A stretch of DNA of 64,000 bases from Paraglaciecola sp. T6c (GTDB lineage Bacteria; Pseudomonadota; Gammaproteobacteria; Enterobacterales; Alteromonadaceae), in contig NC_008228.1 of the NCBI RefSeq assembly GCF_000014225.1, positions 4,340,001-4,404,000 of the forward strand, given 5' to 3'. Made by a program: the position numbers and the translations under genes. Below are positions 49,008 through 57,251 of this stretch, one piece after another. Positions within the stretch are counted from its first letter, which is position 1, and each line of letters starts with the position of its first letter. The notes under the pieces are model-generated. The model ran no database searches and was not told the DNA's origin. It saw only the letters and a program-made list of their open reading frames with translations.

Positions 49008-49769
49008 ATGACAAAATTTGTTGGAAAAAACGTACTTATTACTGCAGGTGCACAAGGTATCGGCGAAGCGATCAGCAAGCACCTGATCGATAACGGTGCA
49101 AACGTGGCTATTCATTATTTTTCTAGCAGTGATACGGCTAATAAATTACTTGAATATGCAACGAGTAAAGGGGTAAAAGCCGTTGCGATCAAGGGCGATT
49201 TAACCGATGAAGCCGAAGCCAATAGCCTTATCGAAAAAACAGTAGAGGCCCTCGGGGGCATCAATATATTGATTAATAATGCGGGCTCTTTGGTGGCAAG
49301 GCGCTCGCTCAACGATATGGATGCCGAGTTTTGGCACAAAGTTATGGATATAAACCTAACCTCCATGATGTTTGTGACCCGCGCTGCTGCGCCTTACTTA
49401 GCAAAAAATGAAAATAGCAGTATCGTCAATTTAGCGTCTCTTGCAGGTCGTAAAGGTGGCCACGCCGGCTCTTTAGTTTATTCCACCAGCAAAGGGGCTA
49501 TTTTAACTCTGACCCGCGCACTAAGCGCGGAGTTAGGACCACAAGGAACGCGCGTTAATGCGGTCGCACCTGGGCTGATTTTAGGTACCTCATTTCACAA
49601 TACCCACACCACTAAAGAATCGGCTGATCAAACCATCGCCGGCATTCCTATCCAACGAGCAGGCAACGCCGATGACGTAGCGCGAGCTGTGGTCTATTTG
49701 GCCTCAGAATATGATGGCTTCATCACAGGGGCGACGCTGGATATTAACGGTGGCGTTTACAACATGTAA
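49008..49769 (+). CDS. Short-chain dehydrogenase/reductase, probable DEH reductase
   Basis: 253 residues of a classical SDR: cofactor motif TAGAQGIGEA, NNAG (INNAG), catalytic Ser in NLASLAG and Y158-STS-K162, and the C-terminal ITGATLDINGG. Sequence alone gives only 'SDR'. The position between PL6/PL7 lyases and a sugar mutarotase makes reduction of 4-deoxy-L-erythro-5-hexoseulose uronate (DEH) to 2-keto-3-deoxygluconate the best guess; DEH reductases are SDRs of this length. It is the first gene of an SDR-RbsD-Nramp-GntK run. Confidence 0.8.
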   Translation: MTKFVGKNVLITAGAQGIGEAISKHLIDNGANVAIHYFSSSDTANKLLEYATSKGVKAVAIKGDLTDEAEANSLIEKTVEALGGINILINNAGSLVARRSLNDMDAEFWHKVMDINLTSMMFVTRAAAPYLAKNENSSIVNLASLAGRKGGHAGSLVYSTSKGAILTLTRALSAELGPQGTRVNAVAPGLILGTSFHNTHTTKESADQTIAGIPIQRAGNADDVARAVVYLASEYDGFITGATLDINGGVYNM

Positions 49770-49802
49770 GCGCCTTATGGGCATTTTTAAACGAGTAAAC
49801 AC

Positions 49803-50237
49803 ATGCTTAAAACAGCAGTAATACATCCTACTATTTTAGAGGCGCTTGGGCGCTCGGGTCACTTCGCGCAAGTTGTTATCGCTGATGGTAATTTGCCTGT
49901 GGCTGCCATGACCGGACCAAACTCAACCTTAGTGCACTTAAACTTTCGCCCAGGAATGTTAGATGCATTAAGCGTACTGGAGGGCATTCTTGAAGTATGC
50001 CCGATTCAAGGGGCTATCGTGATGGAAAAGCCTCCTGAGGCAAATGCCGAAATTCACACAGCATACCAAGCTCTATTAGGTGATGTGACTTGGGAAGCCA
50101 TGGAGCGCTGGGCGTTCTACGACAAAATCCGTGCCCCAGCCACCACCTTGATTATTCAAACCGGTGAACAACGCCGATTTGCCAACCTGATATTGACGGT
50201 CGGTGTCGTAAAAATGGCAGAAGAGAGTCGTTTTTAA
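49803..50237 (+). CDS. RbsD/FucU-type sugar mutarotase
   Basis: 144 residues matching the RbsD/FucU fold: catalytic His20 in LGRSGHFAQVVIADGNLP, and the C-terminal FYDKIRAPATTLIIQTGEQRRFANLILTVGVV (RTGE-xxx-YANxILxxGV type). Family members interconvert sugar anomers or ring forms. Here, between the SDR and the transporter genes, the substrate is probably an alginate-derived sugar acid, for example cyclic DEH. This is inference from position. Confidence 0.82.
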   Translation: MLKTAVIHPTILEALGRSGHFAQVVIADGNLPVAAMTGPNSTLVHLNFRPGMLDALSVLEGILEVCPIQGAIVMEKPPEANAEIHTAYQALLGDVTWEAMERWAFYDKIRAPATTLIIQTGEQRRFANLILTVGVVKMAEESRF

Positions 50238-50338
50238 TCGTTTACGCTAAAGAATAACGAAGCACAATAGAAGCACCTAAAGCAGGCTATGAAAGCCTAC
50301 AAATAATAATATTTACGTTCATTTTTTGAGGAATAATA

Positions 50339-51577
50339 GTGTCAGCATTCATTAGAGCTATTCTGAGTTTTGGTCCAGCGTTTTTAGCCATTGGCTACAC
50401 CATTGGCACTGGCAGTGTGACGGCAATGATTGTCGCAGGCAGTACCTTTGGCATGCAGCTGTTATGGGTTTTATTGTTAAGCTGCTTATTTTCAGGGGTG
50501 CTTATTTACGCCTACGGTAATTTTGCCTTGGTAACAGGAGAAACCGCGCTTTATAGTTTTAAGAAACACCTTAAATTCGGTAAGGTGATTGCGATCCTCA
50601 TCATCATAGGCGTGTCCTTTGGTCAGTGGAATTCCCTGACCGGTATATTAGGGATTTCCTCCAATATTTTATTTGAAATGATCGCCTTGTACTTCCCCGC
50701 TGTGGTTCCGCACAAGTATGCTGTAGTAGTAACAATTGCTGTGCTCGTTATCAGCATTATGTATGCAATATTACTCATAGGTAAGTACTCATTATTTGAA
50801 AAGATACTGGTAATTTTTGTGTCTTGCATGGGGCTATCTTTCATATTGTCGCTGTTTGTTGTGCACCCCATGCCCGCAGAAGTCGTACGCGGACTTATCC
50901 CCGTTATACCTGATGTCGTCGGCGGAAAAATGATGGTGGCTGCATTTGTAGGAACCACCATGGCCTCGGCGACGTTTTTGTCTAGACCTTTATTTATTCA
51001 AGGCAAGGGCTGGGGTATTGCTGACAGAGCACAACAAAAGAAAGATGCGATTGTTGCCGCAGTACTGGTGTTTATTATTAGCGGCTCAGTTATGGCCGTC
51101 GCCGCAGGGGCCTTGTTTCATGAAGGAAAACCAGTGACCGACGTGCTGGATATGGTGAATGCCCTTGAACCCATAGCAGGTAAATTTGCCCTGACGGTAT
51201 TCTTTTTCGGTACGCTCGCAGCGGGTTTGTCGTCAGTGTTCCCTTGTATGTTGATTGCCCCACTGTTAATTGAAGATTACCGCTCGGGTAAATTAGACAC
51301 ACAATCTACGCAGTTTCGTATTATCACAGGTCTCGCTGCGTTATTTGCCCTCACGATCCCAGTATTCGGTTTTAACCCTGTTAAAGGACAGTTATTAACC
51401 CAAGTCTTTAATGTATTTGTTCTGCCATTGGTTATTCTAGGGATCATTTTAATGATCAATAAGAAGAAGATGATGGGTGAGCATGCCGCGGGATACTTAC
51501 TCAACATCGTATTAGGCTTAGCGTTTATGTTTTCAATTTTGATTTCATTTAACGGTATTCTTGGCTTATTAGAATAA
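50339..51577 (+). CDS. Nramp-family transporter lacking the metal-binding motifs
   Basis: 412 residues with about 11 membrane helices. The N-terminal block GPAFLAIGYTIGTGSVTAMIVAGSTFGMQLLW aligns with TM1-2 of Nramp/MntH proteins. The DPGN motif of TM1 is GTGS (23-26) and the MPH of TM6 is A-S-A (209-211, GTTMASATF), so neither metal-coordinating motif is present. It is therefore unlikely to carry Mn2+ or Fe2+. It starts with GTG (GAGG upstream) and lies between the RbsD-type and GntK-type genes, so an alginate-derived sugar-acid importer is the best proposal. Confidence 0.75.
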   Translation: MSAFIRAILSFGPAFLAIGYTIGTGSVTAMIVAGSTFGMQLLWVLLLSCLFSGVLIYAYGNFALVTGETALYSFKKHLKFGKVIAILIIIGVSFGQWNSLTGILGISSNILFEMIALYFPAVVPHKYAVVVTIAVLVISIMYAILLIGKYSLFEKILVIFVSCMGLSFILSLFVVHPMPAEVVRGLIPVIPDVVGGKMMVAAFVGTTMASATFLSRPLFIQGKGWGIADRAQQKKDAIVAAVLVFIISGSVMAVAAGALFHEGKPVTDVLDMVNALEPIAGKFALTVFFFGTLAAGLSSVFPCMLIAPLLIEDYRSGKLDTQSTQFRIITGLAALFALTIPVFGFNPVKGQLLTQVFNVFVLPLVILGIILMINKKKMMGEHAAGYLLNIVLGLAFMFSILISFNGILGLLE

Positions 51578-51599
51578 TGAAGAAGAATAAGGGTACATC

Positions 51600-52088
51600 A
51601 TGATTGTAATTGTTTGCGGCGTTTCAGGAACAGGGAAGTCAACCATAGGTAAGATGCTAGCTGACGCCCTAGCACTCCCCTTTTATGACGCCGATGACTT
51701 TCACCCTGAGGCTAATGTACAAAAAATGCAAAGTGGCAGGCCGTTAAATGACGAGGACCGGCAACCATGGCTTGAGGACCTTGCCACTCAGTTAGCTAAT
51801 TGGGAGCATAAAAAAGGGGCCGTACTTGCTTGCTCTGCATTAAAAGCGGCATACCGAGAAACACTGGCGGCAAAATGCGCCGGCCCTATCGAGTGGATTA
51901 TCCTACATGGCTCAAAAGCCCTACTTACTGAGCGCTTAGGCGCGCGTAAAGGGCATTTTTTCGATCCTAAATTACTCGAATCGCAGCTCACTACATTAGA
52001 GCTACCCAATGATGTGTCTGTAGTGGACATACAAGCCCCACCAGAAAATATAGTGCAATCAATCGTGGCACGCTTAGCTGACTCTTAA
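51600..52088 (+). CDS. gntK: Gluconokinase-family (GntK) small kinase
   Basis: 162 residues with a P-loop at 7-15 (GVSGTGKST), the substrate block YDADDFHPEANVQKM and GRPLNDEDRQPWL, and LACSALKAAYRE. This is the GntK family, which phosphorylates gluconate at C6. In this cluster it might accept another six-carbon sugar acid such as 2-keto-3-deoxygluconate; that is inference, because KDG kinases are normally PfkB-type. It starts 22 bases after the transporter and 71 bases before the second PL7 gene. Confidence 0.85.
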   Translation: MIVIVCGVSGTGKSTIGKMLADALALPFYDADDFHPEANVQKMQSGRPLNDEDRQPWLEDLATQLANWEHKKGAVLACSALKAAYRETLAAKCAGPIEWIILHGSKALLTERLGARKGHFFDPKLLESQLTTLELPNDVSVVDIQAPPENIVQSIVARLADS

Positions 52089-52159
52089 GTCCTGTTTTGA
52101 GGACGCAGCAAGTAGGCTGTAAACGCTAAGTTGAATCAGAAATTAAAGGAGTACCCATT

Positions 52160-53233
52160 ATGAAGACTAAAACGATAGGCGTGATAGCCTTGAGCCTGCT
52201 AACACTGGCTGGGTGTAATACGACCAATAACGAAAGTGCAAAAACGCCAGTAGTGCCCGCTGACAAATTTGATCTAACCCATTGGACAATTACCATCCCC
52301 ACGGATAACAACCATGACGGGAAAGTCGACGGGATAAGCGCAGCGAAAATACAAACCTTCCAGCATCCTGACTTCTTTTACCTTAATGGTGACGGCAATA
52401 TGGTTTTCGCCGTGCCGAACAAAGCTTTTACTACACCCAACTCCAGCAACACTCGCAGTGAGTTACATCAAGTCGTTGCTGACATGGATGCCAAGAGTGA
52501 TAAATTCGCGGATAACTTTGCTTTGCAAAATAACAAAGACGCACAGCTGTACGGTCAAATAGGCGGTAACTTACAAGCTAGCCTTGCAGTGAATCATGTG
52601 GCGAAACGCGCTAAGTACCCGAATAAGCCACCTGCGTTCTCTGTTGTTGTGGGCCAGATTCATGCCACCAAGGACAAAGAAAGAGTCGCTGAAGGTGAGG
52701 GCTATGGTTATGGCAACGAGCCGTTGAAAATCTACTATAAAAAATGGCCAGAACATAAGTACGGTTCGGTTTTTTGGAATTACGAGCGTAATCTCGCCAA
52801 AGAAAACCCAGACCGCCAAGATATAAGCTATTCGGTATGGGGCACCCCGTGGGATGAACCAACAGACCCAGGTGAGCAAGGTATCGCCCTTGATGAATCC
52901 TTCAGTTATGAAGTGAACGTATATCACAATACCATGTATTTAACGTTCACTAGTGAGCGCCTTGGTACAAAGGAATTTGAGATAAACCTAGCTAATAACA
53001 TCGATGCCAATGGGCAAGTAGATAAGCTTGACCACCCGAACGGTTACTCTGGTGATGCGAATTTCTTCAAGGCCGGAGCATACGATCAGTGCAGTATTAA
53101 AGACGACCCAGGGATGTGGTACCCAGCATGTTTAGGCACAGGTGATTGGCAAACAGATAAGAAAAATGGCGACTATGCTCAAGTGACATTCTCGCGTTTA
53201 ATAGTTGGACCTGCTAAAGAACCGCAAAAATAA
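52160..53233 (+). CDS. Alginate lyase, PL7 family, lipoprotein (QIH type)
   Basis: 357 residues with a lipobox (LTLAGC). The PL7 motifs are NTRSELH (R99), QIH (Q166, H168) and FFKAGAYDQ (Y308). It is clearly paralogous to the PL7 enzyme at 45393-46520; the two share long blocks such as YPNKPPAFSVVVGQ and GYGYGNEPLKI. The QIH form suggests a different block preference (guluronate or mixed). A strong AAAGGAG site precedes the ATG. Confidence 0.93.
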   Translation: MKTKTIGVIALSLLTLAGCNTTNNESAKTPVVPADKFDLTHWTITIPTDNNHDGKVDGISAAKIQTFQHPDFFYLNGDGNMVFAVPNKAFTTPNSSNTRSELHQVVADMDAKSDKFADNFALQNNKDAQLYGQIGGNLQASLAVNHVAKRAKYPNKPPAFSVVVGQIHATKDKERVAEGEGYGYGNEPLKIYYKKWPEHKYGSVFWNYERNLAKENPDRQDISYSVWGTPWDEPTDPGEQGIALDESFSYEVNVYHNTMYLTFTSERLGTKEFEINLANNIDANGQVDKLDHPNGYSGDANFFKAGAYDQCSIKDDPGMWYPACLGTGDWQTDKKNGDYAQVTFSRLIVGPAKEPQK

Positions 53234-53255
53234 AGGAGCACAGAGAAATCAAACA

Positions 53256-53311
53256 GCAAAAAAGCCATCAAATCAGCCGTTATTAAGTACGCTAGTTTGA
53301 TGGCTTTTTGC
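53256..53311. terminator. Bidirectional terminator between PL7 and manA
   Basis: GCAAAAAAGCCATCAAA pairs with TTTGATGGCTTTTTGC (one bulged base) around a loop of about 23 bases, with A and T runs on both sides. Confidence 0.82.
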
Positions 53312-53403
53312 GTTGTGATAACACTATAACTATAAGCGAGCTAAACAAGCAGCGCTTGCTAGCTATTTTCTAGTGAAATGCGACGAATCTAAGCGTTAGC
53401 AGG

Positions 53404-54480
53404 CTATGTGTTACCGGGATAGCACTCTAAAATCGACAAACCTGATGCCGATTCGTACTCAAACTCCGTCACTCCCGCAGGGCAGAAAAAGCGCTCCCAC
53501 TGTTTTAACTTTGTTACGTCATCACCAATACGCAATGTACCCGCGCCTTGTGTTACCACGCCATAGAAAAAGGCCTCTTCATTGCGCTTGAACGTACTTT
53601 TCACGGTGGCACGCCTAACGGTAAAACAAGAGGTATCCTTAGCACCGATCAGCTCTTCTAACGTATTACCTTGCTCATCAGTGCTAAGCACCTTGGGGTG
53701 ACAACGAAATTCAGCATCAACTTGCTCAGCTGGTACTGGGCTAAAATCAAACACATCTAATGCGGTCTCAATTCCCCGATCCATGAACCTCGCTTGCTCG
53801 GGGATAACATATCCGCAGCGCTCAAACTCAAATCTGACCGCCAGATCAGAAGGCTCCATTATCTCCAACATCAGAATGCCCTCGCCCAGCGCATGGGGGC
53901 GGCCTCCGGGAAGCAAAAACACATCCCCCGGCTTGACGGGAATGGGATCGAAACAGCTTTCAATTGATTTAATATCTTGGTTTTCTATCCACTCTTTTAA
54001 CTGAGCGCGACTAGGCGGCCGCTGAAAGCCCGCGTAAATATAAGGCTCACTGACATCTTCGCGGGTTTGTAGAATAACGTAAGCCTCTGTTTTGCCTCTT
54101 GGTAAACCCAAACGCTCTTGGGCAAATTGCCGTGTGGGATGCGCCTGAAAATGCAATCGCGTGGCGCTATCGAGGTACTTAACCAGCGGAATATCCTCAA
54201 GCGTACGCTCAGTGTCACCCGTTTTACCCAAAAAATAGTCCTTGTTTTGGGTCAGTAAATCTCGAAAAGGCACCGTCTGCCCGTCGTCACCAGTGACCAT
54301 GGCTAGCCCTTCAGAAATGTGCTCGCGGCCGACGTTTCGCGCTTCAACCGTGGAGCCAATCCAGTCTTCTGGAAAGCTAGAATCTTCGGGGGGCTCTTTT
54401 CCTTCGATAGTATCTAGCAGCTTACCGCCTTGATAGGTACGCCACACACGATTGGCATTGAATTTAAAAATCTGACTCAT
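53404..54480 (-). CDS. manA: Mannose-6-phosphate isomerase, class I
   Basis: 358 residues of a type I cupin. The zinc ligands are present: Q112-A-H114 in HFQAHP, E132 in KTEAYVIL and H196 in PGGRPHALGEG. It interconverts mannose-6-phosphate and fructose-6-phosphate. I chose the ATG at 54480 because GGAAA lies upstream and the protein begins there with the family's FKFNANRVWRTYQGGK; a reading from 54561 adds 27 residues. It ends the uxuB-uxuA-transporter-manA operon. Confidence 0.88.
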   Translation of the reverse strand: MSQIFKFNANRVWRTYQGGKLLDTIEGKEPPEDSSFPEDWIGSTVEARNVGREHISEGLAMVTGDDGQTVPFRDLLTQNKDYFLGKTGDTERTLEDIPLVKYLDSATRLHFQAHPTRQFAQERLGLPRGKTEAYVILQTREDVSEPYIYAGFQRPPSRAQLKEWIENQDIKSIESCFDPIPVKPGDVFLLPGGRPHALGEGILMLEIMEPSDLAVRFEFERCGYVIPEQARFMDRGIETALDVFDFSPVPAEQVDAEFRCHPKVLSTDEQGNTLEELIGAKDTSCFTVRRATVKSTFKRNEEAFFYGVVTQGAGTLRIGDDVTKLKQWERFFCPAGVTEFEYESASGLSILECYPGNT

Positions 54481-54632
54481 AAGATTATTTCCATGACTAG
54501 TATCGGAAATGAGAGTTGACCTCATCAGCCGAAAATTCGAAAAATACAGCTCTAATAACAACAGAATAAAGCCTTTAAGTGAGTGCTGTTACTCAATTAA
54601 CACAGTCAAGAGGCGTCCAGAGCGTTGTGAAT

Positions 54633-55889
54633 TTACATCGCTTGCAGGGTAGAAAGAATGCCGTTGTAGCTCATGTAACTCATGACCAACGCAAAGACAA
54701 AGATCAGCGATAAGAAAACATTGGTTATAGTGGAAAACTGATGTTTGCCCATTAACGCTTTCTTATTGCCGATGTAAAAAATACAGCCCACTGTCGCCGG
54801 TAACACTAAGGCGCCAAATGCTTGAGAGCTGACCATTACCGCAATGGGCTTAGCATTAAAAATCGGCACAATTAATCCCAAGCAAGAGATCACAAGCGCC
54901 ATAATGCGATAGCTTGGTCTTTTTAAGTCTGGCTTACGCTCATGAAAATCATCTAACAACCAAGGCAGTAAAGCCACATTAGGAAACTGCGACGATACGC
55001 CAGCGGCAATCAGCCCGATAGTGAAAATAGCCACCGCTGCAGAGCCCGCCAAAGGCTCTAGTAGATTTATCATTTGGGTAACATGAACCAAGGTAATCCC
55101 TTGTACATACAAAGAGCCCGCTGCCGCTGCCATTATTGATGTGCTTACAATAAACATTAAAAAAGCTGAGAACAGCGCATCGCGATTTTGAGTTTTCAGA
55201 TCTGCCAAAGTCCAACCCGCCTCTTTTACCAGTATGGTACGCAGAATGAACAGCCCTGAGAAAACCGTAGTACCCACCATAGATGCTATAACCAGAAATG
55301 AGCTTTTGCCGGGCGCAGTATCCGGTACGTTTGGTACCATCCCTTGGAGTATTTCGATTGCGGGGGGCATTAGGATAGCGAAGTTAATTAAAAAGCATAA
55401 CGCCATGATGCCTACGAACAGAGCCAGTACCTTTTCGAATACTTCCGTTTTACCAATTAGAAAAATCACATACACAAAGGCGATAAAAAACAGTGCAAAG
55501 TACAGCTGGGAAATCCCCCCTTCAACGAAGTTCTTTGACCATTCGTAACACACGTCAGCAAGAATACCCATTACGCCTATTACGCTTCCGCAAATTTGAG
55601 TGGTAAGGGCCACAATAAAGAAAATACTGACCGCTGGATGTATATGTCTTTTGAAGGACTGCAATGCGGTTAAACCGGTGACGAGGGTAAACTTGCCAAA
55701 CAGTTGAATAAGGAAGTAAGTGATCGCGCAGGAGATAAAGATGGTCCATAAAAGTGACATGCCATAATCAGCACCTGCTTTTGCCATGGCAGTAACGCTG
55801 CCCGTGCCCACTGTGAAACCAAACAAAAATATGCCGGGCAGTAGCGATTTAAAAAACGTCTTCATGTTGCTCATATTAGTTCGTACCAT
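54633..55889 (-). CDS. Second Nramp-family transporter lacking the metal-binding motifs
   Basis: 418 residues with about 11 membrane helices, paralogous to the transporter at 50339-51577 (shared VGTGSVTAM, LLWTIFISC, GKFTLVTG and TALQSFKRH). TM1 has GTGS (28-31) where MntH has DPGN, and TM6 has F-S-G (210-212, GTTVFSGLF) where MntH has MPH. It follows uxuA in the uronate operon. The start could also be the Met at codon 6 or 9. Proposed role: import of a hexuronate or its derivative. Confidence 0.75.
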   Translation of the reverse strand: MVRTNMSNMKTFFKSLLPGIFLFGFTVGTGSVTAMAKAGADYGMSLLWTIFISCAITYFLIQLFGKFTLVTGLTALQSFKRHIHPAVSIFFIVALTTQICGSVIGVMGILADVCYEWSKNFVEGGISQLYFALFFIAFVYVIFLIGKTEVFEKVLALFVGIMALCFLINFAILMPPAIEILQGMVPNVPDTAPGKSSFLVIASMVGTTVFSGLFILRTILVKEAGWTLADLKTQNRDALFSAFLMFIVSTSIMAAAAGSLYVQGITLVHVTQMINLLEPLAGSAAVAIFTIGLIAAGVSSQFPNVALLPWLLDDFHERKPDLKRPSYRIMALVISCLGLIVPIFNAKPIAVMVSSQAFGALVLPATVGCIFYIGNKKALMGKHQFSTITNVFLSLIFVFALVMSYMSYNGILSTLQAM

Positions 55890-56009
55890 TTCGTATTATT
55901 GTTAGGGGACGATTAAAAGAGACGAATTTAATCTTTACCACGACCGACATAATTCGTCTTTTTTGACGGGACGACAGTTAATTTACAGCCCGCCAATTAT
56001 ACAAAACCG

Positions 56010-57209
56010 CTATTGCAGCACTGATAAAGCACGGATAACGCCGCGCACTTCAGCTAAGCCTTTCATGCGGCCTATGCCTGAATATCCAGGGTTAACGGTT
56101 TTGCCAATATCTCCCATCATTTGATGGCCGTGATCTGGGCGAATGAAAATGCCTAAGCTGTCAGCACTTTCTTTTGAACGACGCGCTTCTTCATTCAGCA
56201 ACTCTTTAACGACCTGCACCATGTCGATGTCGCTATCAAGGTGACTGGCTTCATAAAACGAACGCTGTTCATCTGGGTCACGACTCACCCCACGCAAATG
56301 TGAAAAATGGATACGCGGGCCAAACTGTTTAGCCATTGCAGGTAAATCGTTATCAGGCCTACTGCTGTAAGTGCCCACGCACAAGGTAATGCCATTTGAT
56401 TCACTAGGCAGCGCCGCAAACAGCAGCTCTAAATCATCAGCGGTACAGATGATCCGTGGCAGGCCTAGCATGTCTCGAGGGGGATCGTCTGGATGGATGG
56501 CAAGCTTGACGCCCATGGCTTCAGCCCGAGGCAGTACTTTAGATAGAAATGCAAACAAGTGACTGCGCAGCACATCACTGCTAACGTCTTTGTAATTGGC
56601 AAGCATGGCGCGAAAATCGTCTATTCCATAACTGTCTGTCATTCGCCCAGGTAAACCCGCAATGATGTTATTGGTCAGTTTGTTTTTTTCTTGCTCTGAC
56701 ATTTCATCAAAAACGTGCTTGGCTTCTTTGAGTTCTTCTGCACTGTATTCAGCTTCTGCGTTTTCGCGCTGTAAAATAAACAAATCAAAAGCGGCAAACT
56801 TTTTCTGATCAAAACGCAAAGCATAAGCACCTGTTGGCAGCTTAAAATTAAGGTCTGTGCGCGTCCAATCAATGACGGGCATAAAGTTGTAGCAGATCGT
56901 TTTAATGCCACACTTTGCCAGATTCTCCATAGAGAGGATCCAGTTTTCTATGTATTTTTCATGGCCTGGTCGCGCCAATTTGATGTCTTCGTGAACAGGA
57001 ATACTTTCAACCACACTCCACGTTAACGGCGTTAGACCTTGCTCGCACTCTTCAATCAACGCTTGATGTTGGCGTATAGCCTCAATGCTCCAAACCTCAC
57101 CGGTAGGAATAGTATGCAGCGCACTCACCACATCTGTGGCGCCAGTTTGTCTTATTTCGTTTATGGTCACGGGGTCACTCGGCCCAAACCATCTCCAGGA
57201 TTCACGCAT
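56010..57209 (-). CDS. uxuA: Mannonate dehydratase
   Basis: 399 residues (E. coli UxuA has 394), matching from MRESWRWFGPSDPV through CYNFMPVIDWTRTDL to the metal-binding HPDDPP, HFSHLRG and RPDHGHQM. It dehydrates D-mannonate to 2-keto-3-deoxygluconate, the same intermediate made from alginate. It lies 42 bases after uxuB in an operon. Confidence 0.96.
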   Translation of the reverse strand: MRESWRWFGPSDPVTINEIRQTGATDVVSALHTIPTGEVWSIEAIRQHQALIEECEQGLTPLTWSVVESIPVHEDIKLARPGHEKYIENWILSMENLAKCGIKTICYNFMPVIDWTRTDLNFKLPTGAYALRFDQKKFAAFDLFILQRENAEAEYSAEELKEAKHVFDEMSEQEKNKLTNNIIAGLPGRMTDSYGIDDFRAMLANYKDVSSDVLRSHLFAFLSKVLPRAEAMGVKLAIHPDDPPRDMLGLPRIICTADDLELLFAALPSESNGITLCVGTYSSRPDNDLPAMAKQFGPRIHFSHLRGVSRDPDEQRSFYEASHLDSDIDMVQVVKELLNEEARRSKESADSLGIFIRPDHGHQMMGDIGKTVNPGYSGIGRMKGLAEVRGVIRALSVLQ

Positions 57210-57251
57210 AATTATTCTCAGTTCAGTAATGTAAATTGGTTTTCAAGTTTG

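Noticed and set aside
50339-51577. Mn2+/Fe2+ transporter MntH
   Set aside because: The fold matches, but both metal-coordinating motifs are replaced, so a metal-uptake annotation would be misleading.
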